From Stenotrophomonas maltophilia (GTDB lineage: Bacteria > Pseudomonadota > Gammaproteobacteria > Xanthomonadales > Xanthomonadaceae): 64,000 bases of DNA. The notes beneath the pieces are model-generated. The model was not told the origin of the DNA. It was given only the letters and a program-made list of their open reading frames with translations, and did not search any database. The translations under genes were made by a program, and so were the position numbers. Positions 10,759-19,245 of this stretch are shown here, piece after piece (the stretch's first letter is position 1; each line of letters starts with the position of its first letter). The stretch spans positions 3,232,750-3,296,749 of the forward strand of contig NZ_CP033877.1 in assembly GCF_006970445.1 (NCBI RefSeq), in the 5' to 3' direction.

Positions 10759-11540
10759 CCGCGGCGCCGATCGAGCGCCCGCTGCAGGACCGCGCGGTCC
10801 TGCTGTTCATCGTGCTGGCCGCGTTCTTCTGCGGCAACGCCGTGCTGGCCGAGCTGATCGGGGTGAAGATCTTCGCGCTGGAAGACACCCTCGGCATCGA
10901 TCCGCTGAACTGGAACCTGTTCGGCCAGACCGGCTCGCTCAGCTTCACCGCCGGCACCCTGCTGTGGCCGGTGGTGTTCATCATGACCGACACCATCAAC
11001 GAGTTTTTCGGCAAGCGCGGCGTGCGCTTCATCTCGTGGCTGGCCGTGGTCCTGATCGCCTATGGCTTCCTGTTCGCCTTCGCAGCGATCTCGCTGGCGC
11101 CGGCCAGCTGGTGGGTCACCTCGATGGACGGCCACGGCGTGCCGGACTACCAGGCGGCATTCGCAGCGGTGTTCGGCCAGGGCATGTGGACCATCGCCGG
11201 TTCGCTGGTGGCCTTCCTGCTCGGACAGCTGATCGACGTGGCGGTGTTCCATCGCATCCGCCAGGCCACCGGCGAGCGCCACGTATGGCTGCGTGCGACC
11301 GGATCGACCGCGATCTCGCAGGTGGTGGACAGCTTCGTGGTGATCTGGATCGCCTTCGTGCTCGGCCCGCAGCACTGGCCGACCTCGCTGTTCCTGGCCG
11401 TCAGCAGCGTCAACTACATCTACAAGATGGGCTTTGCGATTGCCTTGATTCCGCTGCTGTACCTGATGCGGCGTGCGATCACCCGCTATCTGGGCGCAGA
11501 CAGGGCCGCCGCGCTGCGCGCCGCCGCCGCGGCTGACTGA
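10755..11540 (+). CDS. yhhQ: Queuosine precursor transporter (VUT family)
   Basis: Inner-membrane transporter that takes up 7-cyano-7-deazaguanine or the 7-aminomethyl form for queuosine tRNA modification. The 261-residue protein has about six TM helices and family-typical segments: GNAVLAELIGVKIF, SFTAGTLLWPVVFIMTD, INEFFGKRG and STAISQVVDSFVVIWIAF. Starts in the stop codon of the DUF502 gene (ATGA overlap). The Pro-free Ala-rich tail is unremarkable. Substrate inferred from the E. coli homologue. Confidence 0.87.
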   Translation: MTAAPIERPLQDRAVLLFIVLAAFFCGNAVLAELIGVKIFALEDTLGIDPLNWNLFGQTGSLSFTAGTLLWPVVFIMTDTINEFFGKRGVRFISWLAVVLIAYGFLFAFAAISLAPASWWVTSMDGHGVPDYQAAFAAVFGQGMWTIAGSLVAFLLGQLIDVAVFHRIRQATGERHVWLRATGSTAISQVVDSFVVIWIAFVLGPQHWPTSLFLAVSSVNYIYKMGFAIALIPLLYLMRRAITRYLGADRAAALRAAAAAD

Positions 11541-11634
11541 AGCCCCAGCGACGGCAAGCTGACTGCGCCTTCACGCTGGCCGTACGCGGCCGGATCGTGC
11601 AAGCTCCACGGTCTGTGTTCCACGGAAGCTCCTG

Positions 11635-13575
11635 ATGCCGCATCCCACCCGCGCCCTGGCCGCCGCCATTGCCGCGTTGTTCCTGTTCAGCGCCGTGCCG
11701 TCGGCCGAAGCAGCGAAGAAGAAGGCCAGCCGCCCTGCCGCCGCGCAGACCCGCCAGGCTGCCAAGCCCAAGGCCAGGCCCGCCCGCGCCACCGCGCCGG
11801 CGCGTGGCAGCTCGGCACGCCGCGCCGCGCCGCGTCCGGTCGCACCGGCCCGCGCCGTACCCAAGCAGGTACAGCTGGAGCGCCTGTACGACGAATACTG
11901 GGATGCCTCGATGCGGTTGAATCCGCTGCAGGCCACCTTCCAGGGCGAACCCCGCTACAACGACCAGCTGCCCAACATCCTGTCGGCCACCTGGCGCCAG
12001 CAGTCGCATGACTTCACCACGCAATGGCTGGGCAAGGTCGAGAAACTCGGCAGTGACGGCCTGCAGGGCCAGGACCTGCTCAGCTACGAGATCTTCGTGC
12101 GCGACGCGCGCGCATCACTGGCCGCCGAGCGCTACCCGAGCTGGATGATGCCGATCAGCCAGTACTACAACATCGGCAGCATCATGGCGATCCTCGGTGC
12201 CGGTGCCGGCGCGCAGCCGTTCAACACCGTGCAGGACTACGACACCTGGTCGCGCCGTTCGCTGGGCATTCCCGAGTTGTTCGACCAGGCCATCGACAAC
12301 ATGCGCCAGGGCATGAAGGCCGGCGTGGTACAGCCACGCGACCTGATGGAAAAAGTCCTGCCGCAGCTGGATGCGGTGATCAAGCCGACCGCCGAAGAGA
12401 GCATCTTCTGGTCGCCGATCCGCACCATGCCGAACACCATCACGGCCGAGGACAAGGCGCGCATCAGTGCCGAATACAAGCGCATGATCGAACTGCGCAT
12501 CATGCCGGCGTACCGCGCCCTGCGCGGCTTCATCGCCACCGAGTACCTGCCAGCCACGCGCGCCAGCAGCGGCCTGGGCGCATTGCCCGATGGCCAGGCC
12601 TGGTACGCCAACCTGATCGTGCAGACCACGGCCAGCGACCAGACCGCCGCGCAGCTGCACGCGCTGGGCGAACAACGCGTGCAGGAACTGCAGGCGCAGA
12701 TCGCCACGGTGATGAAGGATGCCAAGCTGCGCGGCACCCCCACCAAGCTGTTGCGCAGCATGCGCAATGACCGCCAGTTCCAGTACGGCGACGCCAACGC
12801 GCTGATCAACCGCTACCGCCAGGTGCAGCAGCAGGTCAACGCACGCCTGCCGCAGGTGCTCGACACGCTGCCCAAGTCGACGCTGGAAGTTCGCGCGGTG
12901 GAACCGGAGCGTGCACTGACCGCCGCCGCCGCGGCCTATCAGCCGTCGGCCGCCGGGCAACCGGGCGTGCTCTACGTGAACACCCGCGACCTGCCCAGCC
13001 GCAAGCGCTGGAACGTGCCGGTGCAGTACCTGCACGAAGCGATCCCCGGCCACCACGTGCAGCTGGGCCTGCAGCAGGAGCTGGCCAAGCTGCCGCGCTT
13101 CCGCCGCCTCGGTGGCGATCTCGCCTTCGTCGAAGGCTGGGGCCTGTACGCCGAAACGCTGGGCGAGGACCTGGGCATCTACACCGATCCCTACGACCGC
13201 ATCGGCTACCTGTACTCGCGCCTGCTGCGCGCCGCCCGCGTGGTGGCCGATACCGGCGTGAACGCACAGGGCTGGAGCAAGCAGCAGGCCGTCACCTACC
13301 TGCAGAAGACCGTGGACATGAGCAGCGACGACGCCAACGCCGAAGTCGAGCGGATCATGGCCCAGCCCGGCCAGGCGCTGTCCAACGTGGCCGGCCTGAC
13401 CACCATTGTCGCCCTGCGCGACAAGGCCAAGGCACGCCAGGGGGCCGCCTTCGACCTGCGCCGCTTCCACGCCGAACTGCTGAAGGACGGCTCGATGCCG
13501 CTGGACGTGCTGGACCGCAAGATGGAGCGCTGGATGGTTCAGCCGGCCAGCGCGACACCCACGCCTTCACCCTGA
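11635..13575 (+). CDS. DUF885 family secreted metallopeptidase-like protein
   Basis: A 646-residue exported protein. Signal peptide (ALAAAIAALFLFSAVPSAEA) is followed by a Lys/Ala/Arg/Pro-rich linker of about 50 residues and then a full DUF885 domain. The zinc-site-like motif HEAIPGHH is at residues 467-474, followed by a downstream FVEGWGLYAETLGEDLG stretch, which is the usual second metal/catalytic region of the family. Related proteins are thought to be carboxypeptidase-like, but the substrate is unknown. ATG 11635 has a GGAAGC ribosome site. Confidence 0.82.
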   Translation: MPHPTRALAAAIAALFLFSAVPSAEAAKKKASRPAAAQTRQAAKPKARPARATAPARGSSARRAAPRPVAPARAVPKQVQLERLYDEYWDASMRLNPLQATFQGEPRYNDQLPNILSATWRQQSHDFTTQWLGKVEKLGSDGLQGQDLLSYEIFVRDARASLAAERYPSWMMPISQYYNIGSIMAILGAGAGAQPFNTVQDYDTWSRRSLGIPELFDQAIDNMRQGMKAGVVQPRDLMEKVLPQLDAVIKPTAEESIFWSPIRTMPNTITAEDKARISAEYKRMIELRIMPAYRALRGFIATEYLPATRASSGLGALPDGQAWYANLIVQTTASDQTAAQLHALGEQRVQELQAQIATVMKDAKLRGTPTKLLRSMRNDRQFQYGDANALINRYRQVQQQVNARLPQVLDTLPKSTLEVRAVEPERALTAAAAAYQPSAAGQPGVLYVNTRDLPSRKRWNVPVQYLHEAIPGHHVQLGLQQELAKLPRFRRLGGDLAFVEGWGLYAETLGEDLGIYTDPYDRIGYLYSRLLRAARVVADTGVNAQGWSKQQAVTYLQKTVDMSSDDANAEVERIMAQPGQALSNVAGLTTIVALRDKAKARQGAAFDLRRFHAELLKDGSMPLDVLDRKMERWMVQPASATPTPSP

Positions 13576-13591
13576 CCCCGCTGGAGCCACC

Positions 13592-14662
13592 ATGCGCCCT
13601 GCCGTCGCCCTGTTCGCCGTCGTGCTGGGCCTGTTGCCGCAGGTGACATCCGCCGCACCGGTGCTGACCCCACCGGATGCGGGCATCGACGGCCTGATGC
13701 AGGCCTACGATGGCCAGGTACCCGGCGCTGCAGTTCTGGTGCTGCACGACGGGCAACCGGTATTCCGCCGCGGCTACGGCCTGGCGGTGGTCGAGGACGG
13801 CACCACGGTCACCGCGGCCAGCAACTTCCGGCTGGCCTCGGTCAGCAAGCAGTTCACCGCTGCGGCGGTGCTGCTGCTGGTGGAAGACGGCCGACTCGGG
13901 CTGGATCAACCTGCCCGGCAATGGCTGCCCGAACTGCCACCGGCTGCCGCAGCCATCACCATCCGCCAGCTGCTCTCGCACACCGGTGGCCTGCTCGACT
14001 ACGAAGACCTGATGGACCCGGCCGACAGCCGCCAGGTGCACGACGCCGATGTACTGACCCTGCTGTCGCGCCAGGACCGGCTGAACTTCGCACCCGGCAC
14101 GCAGTACCACTACAGCAACAGCGGCTATGCGCTGCTGGCACTGATCGTCGGCCGCGCCTCCGGCCAGGATTTCGCTGCCTTCCTGCAGCAGCGCATCTTC
14201 CGCCCCCTGGGCATGGCCCATACAGTGGCCCACCAGGACGGCGTCGATACCATCGCCGCACGCGCCTATGGCTACAGCCGGATCGATGGCCGCTGGCAGC
14301 GCACCGACCAGAGCACCACCAGCGCCGTACTGGGAGACGGCGGGATCTATTCCTCGCTGGACGACCTCGCCCGCTGGGATGCAGCGCTGTACGACGACCG
14401 CCTGCTGTCGAAGGCCTCGCGCCGCGCGATGTTCAGCCCCGCCACATCGACACCCGAGCCGGATGTACCGCAGTACGGCTTCGGCTGGCGCCTGAATGGC
14501 CCGGTGCAATGGCACAGCGGCGAGAGCATCGGCTTCCGCAACGTGATCGTGCGTCACCCGGAAAAGCACCTGACCGTGATCGTGCTGACCAACCGCAACG
14601 ACCCCGAACCCTATCCGCTGGCGCTGAAGATCGCCCAGCGCTGGCTGGACACCCTGCAATGA
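13592..14662 (+). CDS. Serine hydrolase, beta-lactamase class C / DD-peptidase-like family
   Basis: A 356-residue periplasmic serine hydrolase. Signal peptide (MRPAVALFAVVLGLLPQVTSA), SxxK nucleophile motif SVSK at 83-86, second motif YSN at 174-176, and HSG at 308-310 in place of KTG. This combination marks the Pfam Beta-lactamase (AmpC/esterase/D-aminopeptidase-like) family; it does not prove beta-lactamase activity, and EstB-type esterase or peptidase is equally possible. Starts 16 bp after the DUF885 gene and its stop overlaps the next ATG, so the three genes look co-transcribed. Confidence 0.83.
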   Translation: MRPAVALFAVVLGLLPQVTSAAPVLTPPDAGIDGLMQAYDGQVPGAAVLVLHDGQPVFRRGYGLAVVEDGTTVTAASNFRLASVSKQFTAAAVLLLVEDGRLGLDQPARQWLPELPPAAAAITIRQLLSHTGGLLDYEDLMDPADSRQVHDADVLTLLSRQDRLNFAPGTQYHYSNSGYALLALIVGRASGQDFAAFLQQRIFRPLGMAHTVAHQDGVDTIAARAYGYSRIDGRWQRTDQSTTSAVLGDGGIYSSLDDLARWDAALYDDRLLSKASRRAMFSPATSTPEPDVPQYGFGWRLNGPVQWHSGESIGFRNVIVRHPEKHLTVIVLTNRNDPEPYPLALKIAQRWLDTLQ

Positions 14663-15063
14663 CCGCCGATTCCAACGCCCTGCTGGGGATCCATCACGCC
14701 GCACTGATCTGCAGCGACTACGCACGCTCGAAGGACTTCTACGTGCGCATCCTCGGCCTGCGCGTGCTGGCCGAGAACCACCGCGCCGCGCGCGATTCCT
14801 GGAAGCTGGACCTGGCCCTGCCCGACGGCGGCCAGCTGGAACTGTTCTCCTTCCCCTCGCCGCCGCCCCGTCCCAGCCGCCCGGAGGCCCAGGGCCTGCG
14901 CCACCTCGCGTTCCGCGTGGCCACGCTGGAACCGTTCATCCAGCGTCTGGCTGCACATGGCGTGGTCTGCGAACCGATCCGCGTGGACGAATACACCGGC
15001 CGCCGCTTCACCTTCTTCGCCGACCCCGACGACCTGCCACTTGAGCTGTACGAAGTCGGTTGA
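14659..15063 (+). CDS. yaeR: VOC family protein, YaeR-like
   Basis: A 134-residue glyoxalase-fold protein closely resembling E. coli YaeR: IHHAALICSDYARSKDFYV, RAARDSWKLDLALPDGG, LELFSFPSPPPRPSRPEA, GLRHLAF and FADPDDLPLELYE are all conserved. The His (HH), Glu (LELF), His (RHLAF) and Glu (LELYE) positions are the usual metal ligands of the superfamily. Substrate unknown; not a demonstrated glyoxalase I. ATG overlaps the previous stop (ATGA). Confidence 0.85.
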   Translation: MTADSNALLGIHHAALICSDYARSKDFYVRILGLRVLAENHRAARDSWKLDLALPDGGQLELFSFPSPPPRPSRPEAQGLRHLAFRVATLEPFIQRLAAHGVVCEPIRVDEYTGRRFTFFADPDDLPLELYEVG

Positions 15064-15076
15064 ACGTGTGTTTCGC

Positions 15077-15113
15077 GGTCAGATTCCTTTTCCAATGGAA
15101 AAGGGATCTGACC
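15077..15113. repeat. GGTCAGATCCC-type palindrome
   Basis: Seventeen-base arms (15077-15093 and 15097-15113) with a three-base loop and one T/G mismatch, beginning 13 bases after the YaeR-like stop codon. Related palindromes lie at 19196-19236 and 35262-35348, always just after a stop. Probably a REP-like element acting as a transcription or mRNA 3'-end barrier. Confidence 0.7.
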
Positions 15114-15135
15114 CCGCCGCCGCCACGGAGAGTCC

Positions 15136-15184
15136 CATCCACGCATGGTGTGGATCTACCGTGTCGACCAAGGTCGACACCTAC
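15136..15184. repeat. Two adjacent GTAG-type (SMAG-like) REP palindromes
   Basis: 15136-15159 has the stem ATCCAC/GTGGAT and 15161-15184 the stem GTGTCGACC/GGTCGACAC. Both end in CTAC, the reverse of the GTAG head that marks the Stenotrophomonas REP family mobilised by RAYT transposases. Same orientation, separated by one base. Confidence 0.75.
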
Positions 15185-15208
15185 CCACAGCACACGGAAC
15201 CTGTCGAA

Positions 15209-15373
15209 GGCGCGGTGGATCCGGTTGCGGGGGCGTCCGCGGCATGGATGCCGCGGCCAAGCCCCCAGGGACGGGTTCACGGCGTCCCCCGCAACCGGAC
15301 CCACCCCGCCATACCGCGGATTGCTGGCTGTTGCTGTTGCCGTTGCCTCTGCGGGTGCAGGGCGCAGCCCTGC
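15209..15373. repeat. Composite palindromic element, copy A
   Basis: Large imperfect palindrome 15209-15310: outer arms GTTGCGGGGG/CCCCCGCAAC, and an inner hairpin CCGCGGCAT-GG-ATGCCGCGG at 15237-15256. About 47 bases of spacer follow, then a small stem GCAGGGC/GCCCTGC at 15357-15373. The same order is found at 32443-32618 (reversed), 32772-32941 and, half-deleted, 60678-60893. This and the REPs account for most of the 396-bp gap between the YaeR-like gene and DUF2147. Confidence 0.75.
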
Positions 15374-15406
15374 AACGCCCCCCTTCCCCATACCCCGCCG
15401 AATGGG

Positions 15407-15412
15407 TATACA
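15407..15412 (+). promoter_or_regulatory. Probable -10 element of the DUF2147 gene
   Basis: TATACA lies 47 bases upstream of the DUF2147 start, just after the composite repeat. No strong -35 is visible. Motif-based inference. Confidence 0.3.
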
Positions 15413-15459
15413 GTCGACCCATGCCGGCAGCGTGCCGGAATGAACCCTGGGAGGGGACC

Positions 15460-15903
15460 ATGCGCAACACCTTCAAGACCCTGCTGCTGGCACTACCGCT
15501 GTGCCTGGCCGCGCTCTCGGCCCAGGCCGCCGACGGCGCTGCAGGCCGCTGGAAGACCATCGACGACAAGACCGGCAAGGTGAAGTCGATCGTCGAGATC
15601 ACCGAGGCCGCCAACGGCACGCTGACCGGCAAGGTGGTCGACATCCTGCACTCGGACAAGGGCCCGAACCCGGTCTGTGACGGATGTGAAGGCGCCAACA
15701 GGAACAAGCCGGTGAAGGGCATGACCATCCTCTGGAACCTGAAGGCCGACGGCGCCAACAAGTGGTCCGGCGGCACCATCCTCGACCCGGCCAACGGCAA
15801 GACCTACAAGTCGAAGATGGAGCTGCAGCCCGGCGGCACCAAGCTGGACGTGTCCGGCTGCATCGCCTTCATCTGCCGCGCGCAGACCTGGCAGCGCGAA
15901 TAA
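15460..15903 (+). CDS. DUF2147 secreted protein
   Basis: A 147-residue exported protein: signal peptide (LLLALPLCLAALSAQA, cut before ADGAAG), then the DUF2147 lipocalin-like domain with GRWKTIDDKTGKVKSIVEI, the Cys pair PVCDGCEG, and the closing GCIAFICRAQTWQR. The four Cys may form two disulfides in the periplasm. ATG 15460 is preceded by GGGAGGGG. Function unknown. It is followed by a perfect GC hairpin. Confidence 0.85.
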   Translation: MRNTFKTLLLALPLCLAALSAQAADGAAGRWKTIDDKTGKVKSIVEITEAANGTLTGKVVDILHSDKGPNPVCDGCEGANRNKPVKGMTILWNLKADGANKWSGGTILDPANGKTYKSKMELQPGGTKLDVSGCIAFICRAQTWQRE

Positions 15904-15926
15904 GCACCCCGCCCCGCTTCATCCCC

Positions 15927-15950
15927 GTGACCCGGCCCCGGCCGGGTCAC
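15927..15950 (+). terminator. GC-rich hairpin between DUF2147 and metG
   Basis: GTGACCCGGCC and GGCCGGGTCAC form an 11-bp perfect stem with a two-base loop, 24 bases after the DUF2147 stop. No T-run follows, so it is terminator-like rather than a proven intrinsic terminator. Confidence 0.5.
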
Positions 15951-15966
15951 GTCGTTGCGGGCATGC

Positions 15967-15972
15967 GATAAT
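15967..15972 (+). promoter_or_regulatory. -10 element of metG
   Basis: GATAAT, five of six consensus bases, 31 bases before the metG ATG and directly after the preceding hairpin. No good -35 match. Confidence 0.4.
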
Positions 15973-16003
15973 CTGCGGTTCCCCTCGGATCCACCCCGCG
16001 ACC

Positions 16004-18085
16004 ATGACCCGTACCGCGCTCGTCACCACCGCCCTGCCCTACGCCAACGGCCCGCTGCATCTGGGCCACCTGGTCGGCTACATCCAGGCTGACATCTGGG
16101 TGCGCGCGCGGCGAATGAGCGGCGGCAAGGCCTGGTTCGTCTGCGCCGACGACACCCACGGCACGCCGATCATGCTGGCCGCGGAAAAGGCCGGGGTCAC
16201 CCCGGAAACCTTCATCGCCAACATCCAGGCCAGCCACGAACGTGACTTCGCCGCCTTCGGCGTGGCCTTCGACCACTACGACTCGACCAACTCGGCGGCC
16301 AACAAGGCACTGACCGAGCAGTTCTACCTGAAGCTGGAAGCGGCCGGCCACATCAGCCGCCGCTCGGTCGCGCAGTTCTACGACCCGGCCAAGGGCATGT
16401 TCCTGCCCGACCGCTACGTCAAGGGCATCTGCCCGAACTGCGGCAGCCCCGACCAGTACGGCGACAACTGCGAAGTCTGCGGCGCGACCTATGCACCGAC
16501 CGACCTGAAGGAGCCGCGCTCGGTCATCTCCGGTGCCACGCCGGAAATGCGCGATTCGGAGCACTTCTTCTTCGAGGTGGGCCACTTCGATGCGTTCCTG
16601 CGCGAATGGCTGGCCGGCGATGTCGCACTGCCGGGCGTGAAGGCCAAGCTGGGTGAATGGCTCAATGCCGAAGGCGGCCTGCGCGCGTGGGACATCTCGC
16701 GCGATGCGCCGTACTTCGGCTTCCAGATTCCCGGCCAGCCGGGCAAGTACTTCTACGTCTGGCTGGACGCACCGATCGGCTACCTGTCCAGCTTCCAGAC
16801 CCTGTGCGGCAAGATCGGCGAAGACTTCGAAGCGCACCTGCGCGCCGGCACCGCCACCGAACTGCACCACTTCATCGGCAAGGACATCGTCAACTTCCAC
16901 GGCCTGTTCTGGCCGGCGGTGCTGCATGGCACCGGCCACCGCGCGCCGACCCGCCTGCACGTCAACGGCTACCTGACCGTAGACGGCGCCAAGATGAGCA
17001 AATCGCGCGGCACCTTCGTGATGGCGCGTACCTTCCTCGACGCCGGCCTGGAGCCGGAAGCGCTGCGCTACTACTACGCCGCCAAGTCCGGCGGTGGCGT
17101 CGACGATCTCGACCTGAACCTGGGTGACTTCATCGCCCGCGTCAACGCCGACCTGGTCGGCAAGTTCGTCAACCTGGCCAGCCGCTGCGCCGGCTTCATC
17201 AGCAAGCGTTTCGACGGCCAGCTGGCCGCACAGCTGCCCGATGCGGCGCAGTACCAGCGCTTCGTCGACGGCCTGGCGCCGATCCGTGAAGCCTACGAGC
17301 GCAACGATCCGGCCGCGGCGATCCGCCTGACCATGACCCTGGCCGACGAAGCCAACCGCTACATCGACGACGTCAAGCCGTGGGTGATCGCCAAGCAGGA
17401 TGGCGCCGACGCGCAGCTGCAGGCCGTGTGCAGCCAGGGCCTGAACCTGTTCCGCGTGCTGGTCACTGCCTTGAAGCCGGTGCTGCCGGCCACCGCTGCG
17501 CAGGCCGAGGCCTTCCTGGCCGCGCCGGTGACCGACTGGACCGAACTGGCGCAGCCGCTGCTGGGCCATCGCATCACCGAGTACACCCCGCTGTTCACCC
17601 GTATCGACCCGAAGAAGATTGACGCCATGATCGACGCCTCCAAGGACACCCTGCAGCCGGCCGCCGCTGCCGCCCCCGCCGCCAAGACCGACGCCGCCAA
17701 GCCGGCCGCACCGGCACCGGCCAAGGACGAAGCCAAGGGCGCCGACGCTCCGGCCTACATCGGCATCGACGATTTCGCCAAGCTCGACCTGCGCATCGGC
17801 AAGGTGCTGGTGTGCGAGTTCGTGGAAGGTTCGGACAAGCTGCTGCGCTTCGAACTGGACGCCGGTGAACTGGGCAAGCGCCAGATCTTCTCCGGCATCC
17901 GTGGCAGCTACGGCGAGCCGGAAACGCTGGTCGGCCGCAGCGTGGTGTTCATCGCCAACCTGGCCCCGCGCAAGATGCGCTTCGGCCTGAGCGAAGGCAT
18001 GATCCTGTCGGCCGGTTTCGACGGCGGCGCGCTGGCGCTGCTGGACGCCGACAGCGGTGCGCAGCCGGGCATGCCGGTCCGCTGA
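16004..18085 (+). CDS. metG: Methionyl-tRNA synthetase
   Basis: Cytoplasmic enzyme charging tRNA-Met, including initiator tRNA. The 693-residue protein carries the HIGH motif as HLGHL in ALPYANGPLHLGHLVGY, zinc-binding Cys in CPNCGS...CEVCGA, the KMSKS loop (KMSKSRGTF), an Ala/Pro/Lys-rich linker near residues 545-580 and a C-terminal tRNA-binding EMAP/Trbp111-type domain that dimerises the enzyme. Full family length for the long MetG1 type. Starts at ATG 16004. Certain identification. Confidence 0.98.
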   Translation: MTRTALVTTALPYANGPLHLGHLVGYIQADIWVRARRMSGGKAWFVCADDTHGTPIMLAAEKAGVTPETFIANIQASHERDFAAFGVAFDHYDSTNSAANKALTEQFYLKLEAAGHISRRSVAQFYDPAKGMFLPDRYVKGICPNCGSPDQYGDNCEVCGATYAPTDLKEPRSVISGATPEMRDSEHFFFEVGHFDAFLREWLAGDVALPGVKAKLGEWLNAEGGLRAWDISRDAPYFGFQIPGQPGKYFYVWLDAPIGYLSSFQTLCGKIGEDFEAHLRAGTATELHHFIGKDIVNFHGLFWPAVLHGTGHRAPTRLHVNGYLTVDGAKMSKSRGTFVMARTFLDAGLEPEALRYYYAAKSGGGVDDLDLNLGDFIARVNADLVGKFVNLASRCAGFISKRFDGQLAAQLPDAAQYQRFVDGLAPIREAYERNDPAAAIRLTMTLADEANRYIDDVKPWVIAKQDGADAQLQAVCSQGLNLFRVLVTALKPVLPATAAQAEAFLAAPVTDWTELAQPLLGHRITEYTPLFTRIDPKKIDAMIDASKDTLQPAAAAAPAAKTDAAKPAAPAPAKDEAKGADAPAYIGIDDFAKLDLRIGKVLVCEFVEGSDKLLRFELDAGELGKRQIFSGIRGSYGEPETLVGRSVVFIANLAPRKMRFGLSEGMILSAGFDGGALALLDADSGAQPGMPVR

Positions 18086-18148
18086 TGCCTGCAGCGGGCG
18101 TGGCCACGGCCGCGCCCGCCGACTGCACTGGCCACCGGAGGCAACGCG

Positions 18149-18754
18149 ATGGGAAGCAACGGAATGGAACTGGCGCTGTTCGACTTCGACCACACCGTGA
18201 CCACCTGCGATACCTATGGCCGTTTCCTGCGCCGCGTGGCCACCGCCGAACAGCTGGCGCAGGCGTGGTGGAAGGTCGGCCCGTGGCTGGCCGCATACAA
18301 GCTCAAGCTGATCTCGGCCGAACGCATCCGCGCACGCGTCACCCGCCTGACGTTCAGTGACCGCCACAGCGATGACATCGCCACGCTGGCCGCCGGCTTC
18401 TCGCGTGAGTTCCTGCCCGACGTGGTGCGCCCGGAAATGCTGGAGCAGATCCGCTGGCACAGGGAACAGCAGCACACCGTGGTGATCGTGTCCGGTTCGC
18501 TGGACCTGTACCTGCGGCCGTGGTGCGAGCAGCTGGGCCTGCTGCTGATCTGCAACCGGCTGGAAAGCCAGGACGGCCGCCTGACCGGTCGCTATGCCGG
18601 TGGCGACTGCGGCCCGCGCAAGGTCGAGCACATCCGTCGCCAGTTCGACCTGTCGCGCTACGTGCGCATCCATGCCTACGGCGACAGTTCCGAAGACAAG
18701 CCGATGCTGGCGCTGGCCCACGAGCGCTGGTTCCGTGGCAAACCCCTGAAGTAA
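18149..18754 (+). CDS. HAD-IB family phosphatase
   Basis: A 201-residue cytoplasmic HAD hydrolase. Motif I is DFDHT (Asp nucleophile), motif II the Ser in VIVSGS, motif III/IV the [10 protein letters not shown] segment. The '[18 protein letters not shown]' start resembles the SerB-like / PgpC-like HAD-IB group, so a phosphomonoester such as phosphatidylglycerophosphate is possible but unproven. ATG 18149 has GGAGG seven bases upstream; ATG 18164 is also in frame. Confidence 0.82.
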   Translation: MGSNGMELALFDFDHTVTTCDTYGRFLRRVATAEQLAQAWWKVGPWLAAYKLKLISAERIRARVTRLTFSDRHSDDIATLAAGFSREFLPDVVRPEMLEQIRWHREQQHTVVIVSGSLDLYLRPWCEQLGLLLICNRLESQDGRLTGRYAGGDCGPRKVEHIRRQFDLSRYVRIHAYGDSSEDKPMLALAHERWFRGKPLK

Positions 18755-18779
18755 CCCCAACGCGCAGCCTTCGCCACGC

Positions 18780-19193
18780 ATGAGCCTGATCCCACCCCTG
18801 ACCGAACGCCTCGACCGCCTGCTGCCGCAGACCCAATGCGGGCAATGCGGCTATGACGGCTGCCGCCCGTACGCGCAGGCAATGGCACGCGGCGAGGCGG
18901 GCGTGGACCGCTGCCCGCCGGGGGGCGATGCTGGCGCGCGCGCACTGGCGCAGGTACTGGGCGTGCCCGCCATTCCGTTTGATCGTTCGCGTGGCGAACA
19001 CAAGGCGCCGCAGGTGGCGTTGATCGTGGAAGCCGACTGCATCGGCTGCACCAAGTGCATCCAGGCCTGCCCGGTGGACGCCATCGTCGGCGGCGCCAAG
19101 TACATGCACACGGTCATTGCCGATCTGTGCACCGGTTGCGAGCTGTGCATACCACCGTGCCCGGTGGATTGCATCGAGATGGTGCCGGCATAG
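18780..19193 (+). CDS. rnfB: Short soluble RnfB-like ferredoxin
   Basis: A 137-residue iron-sulfur protein. An N-terminal 4Fe-4S domain typical of RnfB/RsxB ([14 protein letters not shown]...RCPPGG) is followed by two classical 4Fe-4S motifs ([14 protein letters not shown] and [14 protein letters not shown]). RnfB is normally an ion-pumping Rnf/Rsx complex subunit with an N-terminal membrane anchor, which is absent here, and no rnfA, C, D, G or E gene is nearby. It may act as a stand-alone ferredoxin-like electron carrier. A stop-proximal palindrome follows two bases after the gene. Confidence 0.83.
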   Translation: MSLIPPLTERLDRLLPQTQCGQCGYDGCRPYAQAMARGEAGVDRCPPGGDAGARALAQVLGVPAIPFDRSRGEHKAPQVALIVEADCIGCTKCIQACPVDAIVGGAKYMHTVIADLCTGCELCIPPCPVDCIEMVPA

Positions 19194-19195
19194 CC

Positions 19196-19236
19196 GGGGT
19201 CAGATCCCTTTTCCGACGGGAAAGGGATCTGACCCC
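19196..19236. terminator. GGGGTCAGATCCC palindrome between convergent rnfB and ridA
   Basis: Nineteen-base arms (19196-19214 and 19218-19236) around a three-base loop, nearly perfect, two bases after the rnfB stop and nine before the ridA stop. It can fold in both transcripts, so it probably serves as a bidirectional terminator. It belongs to the same family as 15077-15113 and 35262-35348. Confidence 0.65.
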
Positions 19237-19245
19237 GTTCAATGA

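Noticed and set aside
13592-14662. Chromosomal AmpC resistance beta-lactamase
   Set aside because: HSG replaces KTG and there is no ampR-type neighbour; only family membership can be claimed.
15947-18781. 944-codon minus-strand open frame
   Set aside because: Entirely antisense to metG and the HAD gene; shadow frame with no domain.
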